Shown: positions 22,516 through 26,895 of the stretch, one piece after another | Numbering within the stretch: position 1 is the stretch's first letter | Layout: each line of letters opens with the position of its first letter | Program-made: the position numbers and the translations under genes | Assembly (NCBI GenBank): GCA_964648045.1 | Contig: CAZYNU010000014.1 | Location: 1 to 26,895, forward strand | DNA: 26,895 bases | Reading direction: 5' to 3' | Source of the DNA: JAGOUB01 sp964648045 | GTDB lineage: Bacteria; Patescibacteriota; Gracilibacteria; Peribacterales; Peribacteraceae | Notes under the pieces: model-generated | Databases searched by the model: none | The model's input: only the letters and a program-made list of their open reading frames with translations | What the model was told of the DNA's origin: nothing

Positions 22516-23541
22516 TCAGTAGTCGTCCCTGTCGGTCAAGCTTGCGTAGTCGTCCCAAGCTTCATCACCATCATCTTCAGCCGCATCGAAGCGTGCCAGG
22601 CGGGCATCATCCCCATCAACCTCGACATCGTCGCCGCTGAAATCCGTCTCGGATTCGATGCGGGCAGCTGAAGCGCGGCGTGCGGGAGGCTTACCAGCAT
22701 TGCGCTCAGCCGCGATCTGTTTGATGAGCGCGAGACGGGCGGCGAGATACGCGGCCTCGCCTTCCTTCAACTTGAGTTCACCCTGCTTCTTCGTGGCAAG
22801 AGGACGGACGGCCTTCGCCCATTCCAGCGCGAAGCCCGTCTCTTCGGTGGGCACGACTTTGTACACGTCGAGTAGCGATCGCATCTGCGGCCAGGGTTGC
22901 GGCTCGCCGGCGCGCAGCTTGCGCATGAACGCCTGCAATGCACGCACGCTCATGGCATCGAAGGGTGCCGGCCGCTCGCTGCGGAGCTTGTTCATGGAGA
23001 GTTCCGGATGGCGAGCAAGCAGCAGTTCCACCTCGGTACCGAATGGCGTGGCGCCGTTTCTGGCCTCCAAGACCGCCTTCATATGCTTGCGCCAGAGGGC
23101 GATCGTCCTGAACTCCGGCAGGTTCATCACCTTGGCGATTGCCTCCCAGGTCGCCCATGTCACCTCGCGCGTTTGCGAGCCTCCGCGCCGCCGGGGGTCA
23201 CCATGGAGGATATACGAAATCGCGCTCGTGCCGATGTCGGCCTTTTCGGCGAGCCCTTCCTGCGTGTGTAGGCGGACGCCGGCCGTCACCACGTCTTGCA
23301 CACTCTCGCGTGCTTGCCCCGTGTAGCGGCTGATGATCTCTAACTTCTTGGCCGGCTCGAACGGCAAGGCCGTGAGCAGTCGTTCCAGTTTTTCGCGCGT
23401 CATACGTTCCTGGCCAAGGACGTTCTTAAAAAGCGCTATGCCATGCTCGCGCTGCACGTCTAGAAGCGACAAGCCGAGGTCAGCCACGGAATCGCGCAGG
23501 TACTCGGCGAAATCGTCGGGTTCTGTGAGGGGTTTGCCCAT
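22516..23541 (-). CDS. Putative DNA-binding protein with repeated HTH-like units and acidic tail
   Basis: A 341-residue protein. Three helical units resemble HTH folds: about 11-72 (LSLLDVQREHGIALFKNVLG), about 84-150 (TQEGLAEKADIGTSAISYIL, the clearest Xre-like helix-turn-helix, with WEAIAKVMNLPE after it), and about 165-235 (HPELSMNKLRSE, LRSLLDVYKV-like end). The C-terminal 60 residues are strongly acidic (SGDDVEVDGDD, AAEDDGDEAWDDY) and probably disordered. It is likely a cytoplasmic transcription factor or nucleoid-associated protein, but its targets are unknown. The ATG at 23541 lies within a small inverted repeat, which could be an autoregulatory site. No close family name can be given. 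Confidence 0.7.
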   Translation of the reverse strand: MGKPLTEPDDFAEYLRDSVADLGLSLLDVQREHGIALFKNVLGQERMTREKLERLLTALPFEPAKKLEIISRYTGQARESVQDVVTAGVRLHTQEGLAEKADIGTSAISYILHGDPRRRGGSQTREVTWATWEAIAKVMNLPEFRTIALWRKHMKAVLEARNGATPFGTEVELLLARHPELSMNKLRSERPAPFDAMSVRALQAFMRKLRAGEPQPWPQMRSLLDVYKVVPTEETGFALEWAKAVRPLATKKQGELKLKEGEAAYLAARLALIKQIAAERNAGKPPARRASAARIESETDFSGDDVEVDGDDARLARFDAAEDDGDEAWDDYASLTDRDDY

Positions 23542-23553
23542 AGCCTATCTATG
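23539..23553. promoter_or_regulatory. Inverted repeat over the HTH gene start
   Basis: CATAG (23539-23543) and CTATG (23549-23553) flank five bases and include the start codon. A second short pair, GACA/TGTC (23553-23556, 23562-23565), lies just upstream. Possible autoregulation, but the arms are short. Confidence 0.25.
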
Positions 23554-23593
23554 ACACTAAATGTCTACTGTAGCAACTGGACCGAAAATACCG

Positions 23594-23613
23594 AAAAGCC
23601 CGCCGGAGCGGGC
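23594..23613 (-). terminator. Terminator of dnaK
   Basis: On the minus strand GCCCGC, a four-base loop (TCCG) and GCGGGC (23598-23613) are followed by TTTT (23594-23597), 23 nt after the dnaK stop codon. Confidence 0.75.
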
Positions 23614-23636
23614 ATTCGGAGTCGAAACCCTTTGGA

Positions 23637-25523
23637 TCACTTCTTGTCGTCCACCACCTCGGCGTCCACGACGCCGTCCTTGCCATCCTCTTTCTTGCCA
23701 CCGGCAGCCTGCTCCTTCTGGGCCTGCTCGTAGATGAGCTTGCCGATCTCCTGCGCGGCCACGGCCACCTCCTCGGTCTTCTTCTTGATGTCGTCCTTGG
23801 AGGCGTCGTCCTTTTTGAGGAGATCCTTCAGCTCGCCGATGCCGGTGTTCACCTTCTTTTTCACGTCGTCGGAAATCTTGGCGTCGTTCTCGCGCATCTG
23901 CTTCTCCAGATTGAAGATGAGTCCGTCGGCCTCGTTGCGCGCATCGATCAGTTCTTTGCGCTTGCGATCCTCCTCGGCGTTCAACTCGGCGTCCTTCTTC
24001 ATCTTCTCCACTTCCTCTTTGCTTAAGCCTGTGGAGCCGCGGATGGTGATCTGCTGCTCTTTACCCGTGCCTTTGTCTTTGGCGCGGACAGAGAGAATGC
24101 CGTTGGCGTCCAGGTCGAACGTCACTTCGATCTGCGGCATGCCACGCGGCGCGGGCAGAATGCCGTCGAGGATAAAGCGGCCGAGCGACTTGTTGTCCTT
24201 GGCGAATTCGCGCTCGCCCTGAACGACGTGAATCTCGACCGACGGCTGGTTGTCGGCGGCCGTGGAAAACACCTGGCTCTTGCTGGTGGGGATCTTGGAA
24301 TTGCGCTCGATGAGCTTGGTAGCCACGCCGCCGAGCGTCTCGAGGCCCATGGAGAGCGGGGTGACGTCGACGAGCACGATATCTTTATCGATGTCGCCGC
24401 CGAGCACACCCGCCTGGACGGCGGCGCCGATGGCCACAACCTCGTCGGGATTCACGCCCTTGTGCGGCTCCTTGCCAAACAGCTCTTTCACCTTTGCCGC
24501 CACGGCCGGCATGCGCGTCATGCCGCCCACGAGGACGACCTCGTCGATGTCGGACTTAGAGATTTTGGCGTCCTTGAGAGCCGCCTCGCACGGACCGACG
24601 GTGCGGGCAATGAGCCCCTCCACCAAACTCTCCAGCTTGGCGCGCGACAGCTTGGTGACGAGGTGCTTGGGCCCCGTGGCATCGGCCGTGAGGAACGGCA
24701 GGTTGATCTCGGTCTCGGTGGAAGAGGACAGCTCGATCTTCGCCTTCTCGGCGGCCTCGCGCAGGCGCTGGATCGCGATCTTGTCCTTCGAGAGATCGAC
24801 GCCCTGATCCTTCAGGAATTCTTCAAGAAGCCAGAGGACGATGGTATTGTCGAAGTCGTCGCCGCCCAGGTGGGTGTCGCCGTTGGTGGCCACTACCTCA
24901 AAGACGCCGTCGCCAAGCTCCAGCACCGACACGTCGAACGTGCCGCCACCGAGGTCGTAGACGATGATCTTCTTGTTGTCGTTCTTGTCGAGACCGTAGG
25001 CCAGGGCTGCGGCCGTAGGCTCGTTGATGATGCGCACCACCTCCAGGCCGGCAATCTGACCCGCCTCCTTGGTGGCCTGACGCTGGCTGTCGTCGAAGTA
25101 GGCAGGCACGGTGATGACGGCCTTGGTGACCGTCTGGCCGAGGAACGCCTCAGCATCTTTCTTGAGCTTCTGGAGCACCTTCGCGCTCACCTCTTGAGGC
25201 AGCATCTCTTTGCCATCCACCACGATGGCGGCACGACCTTCCTTTCCCTCCTTCACTTGGTAGGGCATGTTTTCGGCTTCGGGCTTCACCTCTGAATAGC
25301 GGTGACCAATGAAGCGTTTGGCCGAGAAAATAGTATTCTTCGGATTTGTGACGGCCTGACGCTTGGCCGAGACGCCGACGAGCACCTCCTTGTCTTTGAA
25401 GGCGACGATGGACGGCGTGGTGCGGTTGCCCTCCGAGTTGGGAATGACGGTGGGCTCGCCGCCCTCAATGACGGCGACGCAGGAGTTGGTGGTGCCCAGA
25501 TCGATACCGATAATCTTCGACAT
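23637..25523 (-). CDS. dnaK: Chaperone DnaK (Hsp70)
   Basis: A 628-residue cytoplasmic Hsp70. The ATPase domain (about 1-370) starts MSKIIGIDLGTTNSCVAV and has VPAYFDDSQRQATKEAG, the phosphate-binding VYDLGGGTFDVSVLELGDG in two parts, and VLVGGMTRMPAV. The linker IVLVDVTPLSMG leads to the substrate-binding domain (about 385-500, with NSKIPTSKSQVFSTAADNQ), then a helical lid and a disordered Gly/Lys/Asp tail ending VVDAEVVDDKK. It folds and refolds proteins with DnaJ and GrpE, neither of which is adjacent here, unlike the common grpE-dnaK-dnaJ cluster. Expression is likely heat-controlled through the CIRCE element upstream. Confidence 0.98.
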   Translation of the reverse strand: MSKIIGIDLGTTNSCVAVIEGGEPTVIPNSEGNRTTPSIVAFKDKEVLVGVSAKRQAVTNPKNTIFSAKRFIGHRYSEVKPEAENMPYQVKEGKEGRAAIVVDGKEMLPQEVSAKVLQKLKKDAEAFLGQTVTKAVITVPAYFDDSQRQATKEAGQIAGLEVVRIINEPTAAALAYGLDKNDNKKIIVYDLGGGTFDVSVLELGDGVFEVVATNGDTHLGGDDFDNTIVLWLLEEFLKDQGVDLSKDKIAIQRLREAAEKAKIELSSSTETEINLPFLTADATGPKHLVTKLSRAKLESLVEGLIARTVGPCEAALKDAKISKSDIDEVVLVGGMTRMPAVAAKVKELFGKEPHKGVNPDEVVAIGAAVQAGVLGGDIDKDIVLVDVTPLSMGLETLGGVATKLIERNSKIPTSKSQVFSTAADNQPSVEIHVVQGEREFAKDNKSLGRFILDGILPAPRGMPQIEVTFDLDANGILSVRAKDKGTGKEQQITIRGSTGLSKEEVEKMKKDAELNAEEDRKRKELIDARNEADGLIFNLEKQMRENDAKISDDVKKKVNTGIGELKDLLKKDDASKDDIKKKTEEVAVAAQEIGKLIYEQAQKEQAAGGKKEDGKDGVVDAEVVDDKK

Positions 25524-25547
25524 AAAAAGGTGGGGACGGTCAGTGAA

Positions 25548-25574
25548 TTATCACTCGGGATTGTAGAGTGCTAA
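25548..25574. promoter_or_regulatory. CIRCE element (HrcA operator) of dnaK
   Basis: Read on the minus strand: TTAGCACTC, nine bases, GAGTGATAA. The consensus is TTAGCACTC-N9-GAGTGCTAA, so 17 of 18 arm positions match. It overlaps the -10 of the dnaK promoter, where HrcA binding would repress transcription until heat shock. hrcA itself is not in the window. Confidence 0.93.
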
Positions 25575-25588
25575 GAAGTGCCGGTCAA
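25560..25588 (-). promoter_or_regulatory. sigma70-type promoter of dnaK
   Basis: On the minus strand TTGACC (25583-25588), 17-nt spacer, TACAAT (25560-25565): 5/6 in each box. The -10 falls in the CIRCE spacer. The leader would be about 30 nt and pyrimidine-rich near the ATG, without a Shine-Dalgarno. Confidence 0.85.
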
Positions 25589-25592
25589 GAGG

Positions 25593-26306
25593 TTAGGCCT
25601 GCATCTCCCACTCCCCTTCTGACCTAGGCCGCAGGCCGCCAATGATGATCGAGCGGGCAGGTTCGCGCTGTAACAGCAGACGCTGAGCGGCCAGCATCGC
25701 CGCCAATACCACCGATTGGTCGGAGATCGCCAGCTTCGTTTTAGTACCGTACTCGTTTGTGAGACGCTTCATGCGCTGCATTCCACTTGCTCCCAGCTCG
25801 TGCACGAGTGCTTCACAGCAATCTTGCTCCTCCATGCCTGGAGCGCGAACCTCGGCGTAGACTTCTCGCAAGAGCATGTCGATCGTTTCAGCAGGAATAT
25901 TCCGTCGATCGGGCATTTCGCGCTGATCATGCTTTTTACCCACTTCTTGCAGGGGCAAGTATCGACGGAGCAGCATGTGCGCGGTTGGCACCACCGTGGT
26001 GGGCTGGGCGTTTGCGGCGCCACGTTCGGCATAATCGTTCAGCAAAGCATGGACGCGCTTGCGCACCGCCCCCAAGCGAAGGCTGGCTTTGACTTGCATG
26101 TACACGAAGGCCGGCGTTCGCTCTTTGTCATCCACGCACTCATGCACCGCCGTCTGAAGCAAGCGACCCGCAGCGCTAAGGGAAATGAGCGTTTCTTCTT
26201 GGCGTTTCGTGAGTTCCTCACGATGACTGGTGACGATCGACAGATGAAAATCGGCGCTGATCTGTAGGTAGTCGTCTAGGGCCTGGAGCTGTTCATTGGG
26301 GGACAT
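25593..26306 (-). CDS. Hypothetical helical protein upstream of dnaK
   Basis: A 237-residue protein with no family I recognise. It is mostly helical and probably cytoplasmic (no signal or membrane segment). Visible blocks: an N-terminal helix MSPNEQLQALDDYLQISADFH in two parts; LGAVRKRVHALLNDYAERG (about 77-95); a charged segment KKHDQREMPDRRNIPAETIDML (about 124-145, in parts); and CCEALVHELGASGMQRMKRL (about 163-182). The C-terminus has ARSIIIGGLRPRSEGEW. It runs toward dnaK, ending just before the dnaK promoter, and is divergent from obgE with 55 bases between. A 6-bp inverted repeat touches its start codon, suggesting control at initiation. Confidence 0.65.
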   Translation of the reverse strand: MSPNEQLQALDDYLQISADFHLSIVTSHREELTKRQEETLISLSAAGRLLQTAVHECVDDKERTPAFVYMQVKASLRLGAVRKRVHALLNDYAERGAANAQPTTVVPTAHMLLRRYLPLQEVGKKHDQREMPDRRNIPAETIDMLLREVYAEVRAPGMEEQDCCEALVHELGASGMQRMKRLTNEYGTKTKLAISDQSVVLAAMLAAQRLLLQREPARSIIIGGLRPRSEGEWEMQA

Positions 26307-26321
26307 GACAGTATCCTGTCA
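26306..26321. promoter_or_regulatory. Perfect inverted repeat at the start of the hypothetical gene
   Basis: TGACAG (26306-26311), TATC, CTGTCA (26316-26321). It begins at the last base of the start codon (minus strand) and lies 28 nt from the obgE -10. It could be an operator for the minus-strand gene or for both divergent genes. Confidence 0.4.
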
Positions 26322-26349
26322 ATTTTGCCCCCATTGGGCAAGAAAACGC

Positions 26350-26355
26350 TATACT
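26350..26355 (+). promoter_or_regulatory. -10 element of obgE
   Basis: TATACT (5/6) ends 6 nt before the obgE ATG, predicting a leaderless transcript. TTGCCC at 26325-26330 is a possible -35 with a long 19-nt spacer. Confidence 0.55.
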
Positions 26356-26361
26356 GAAGCC

Positions 26362-26895
26362 ATGTTTCTCGACGAAGCCACCATCGATGTGTCTGCCGGT
26401 GCCGGCGGACGAGGTACCGTGGGGTGGCGACGCGAGAAATTTGAACCCATGGGCGGTCCCGACGGCGGCGATGGTGGCCGTGGCGGCGACGTTTGGTTTG
26501 TTGCCGATCGCAATGCCGATACGCTCTCCGATTACGCCTCGCGCAAACGATTCGAGGCACAGCGTGGCGACTTTGGTGGCGGACAAAACCGCGGCGGTCG
26601 CGATGGCGAGCCGTTAGAGTTGAAAGTGCCCACGGGCACCATCGTGCGGGCAGTGGAGCGCAATGGCGAACCTTGTGACGAAATTTTGGGCGATCTAGAG
26701 CGCGATGGCGATCGCGTATTGGCTGCGCGCGGTGGCCGCGGCGGGTATGGCAACGCGCACTTTAAAAGTTCTGTTCGTCAGGCGCCCGACTTTGCCGAGT
26801 TGGGCGAAAAGGGCGAGCATGTACGCATACAGCTGGAGCTGCGCCTGGTGGCCGACGTGGGCATTATCGGCTTTCCCAACGTGGGCAAATCGACG
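26362..26895 (+). CDS. obgE: GTPase ObgE/CgtA, N-terminal part (runs off right edge)
   Basis: 178 codons of an Obg GTPase, cut by the window end. The glycine-rich Obg domain (1-157) is complete: MFLDEATIDVSAGAGGRG, GGPDGGDGGRGGDVWFVAD, GGRDGEPLELKVPTGTIV (in parts), and GGRGGYGNAHFKSS. The G domain then starts with VADVGIIGFPNVGKST, whose P-loop is G170-FPNVGKS. The protein binds the 50S ribosomal subunit and GTP/ppGpp, and acts in ribosome assembly and stress response. It is essential in most bacteria. Start choice is clear from the family and the promoter. Confidence 0.97.
   Translation, partial: MFLDEATIDVSAGAGGRGTVGWRREKFEPMGGPDGGDGGRGGDVWFVADRNADTLSDYASRKRFEAQRGDFGGGQNRGGRDGEPLELKVPTGTIVRAVERNGEPCDEILGDLERDGDRVLAARGGRGGYGNAHFKSSVRQAPDFAELGEKGEHVRIQLELRLVADVGIIGFPNVGKST

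Noticed and set aside
21377..22558. Minus-strand frame of 393 codons opposite gap
   Set aside because: It covers the gap gene, its promoter and its terminator. Composition is that of a mirror frame.
24228..25295. Plus-strand frame of 355 codons opposite dnaK
   Set aside because: Shadow of the highly codon-biased dnaK gene, with no independent features.

Overview
The window reads as the chromosome of a GC-rich (roughly 55-60% by eye) bacterium using the standard code (TGA is a normal stop). Several traits fit a Patescibacteria/CPR lineage of the Peregrinibacteria/Peribacteria type, but this is inference: small gene set, an LPXTG-type surface protein, secG followed directly by a membrane-anchored family-5 substrate-binding protein, a conserved small CWYYP-motif protein, an archaeal-like endonuclease IV, and an almost complete lack of Shine-Dalgarno sequences.

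Layout. 1-2400: a divergent pair of cell-surface genes (a cut-off cysteine-motif secreted protein on the minus strand, and a DUF11/Cna-B-like/LPATG surface protein on the plus strand). 2456-5907: tRNA-Val(UAC), a small unknown gene, secG, an anchored SBP_bac_5 protein and rplI (bL9). 5935-7604: NUDIX hydrolase, an unusual tRNA-Ile(UAU), a cold-shock protein, a small conserved protein on the minus strand and msrB. 7614-13118: a metal island with an HMA + membrane + cupredoxin copper protein, then a Zur-like repressor with its own candidate operator and an overlapping znuA-znuC-yibE/F-znuB operon. 13098-15321: CCA-adding enzyme and endonuclease IV, transcribed divergently from a 22-bp intergenic region. 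15334-21324 (minus): the most unusual part, a small coiled-coil gene followed by two tandem ~930-residue paralogues with a C-terminal caspase-like His/Cys domain. 21424-26895: GAPDH, a DNA-binding protein with apparently repeated HTH units and an acidic tail, dnaK with a CIRCE operator, an unknown helical protein, and the start of obgE running off the right edge.

A whole-window signal is that at least ten gene starts have a sigma70-type -10 hexamer ending exactly 6 nt before the start codon, which predicts leaderless mRNAs. In three places the preceding gene's stop codon is part of that hexamer. Genes with longer leaders mostly carry pyrimidine-rich tracts instead of Shine-Dalgarno sites.

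No rRNA, CRISPR array, insertion sequence, integrase or replication origin was seen. No gene-free stretch longer than about 250 bases remains once the genes below are placed.
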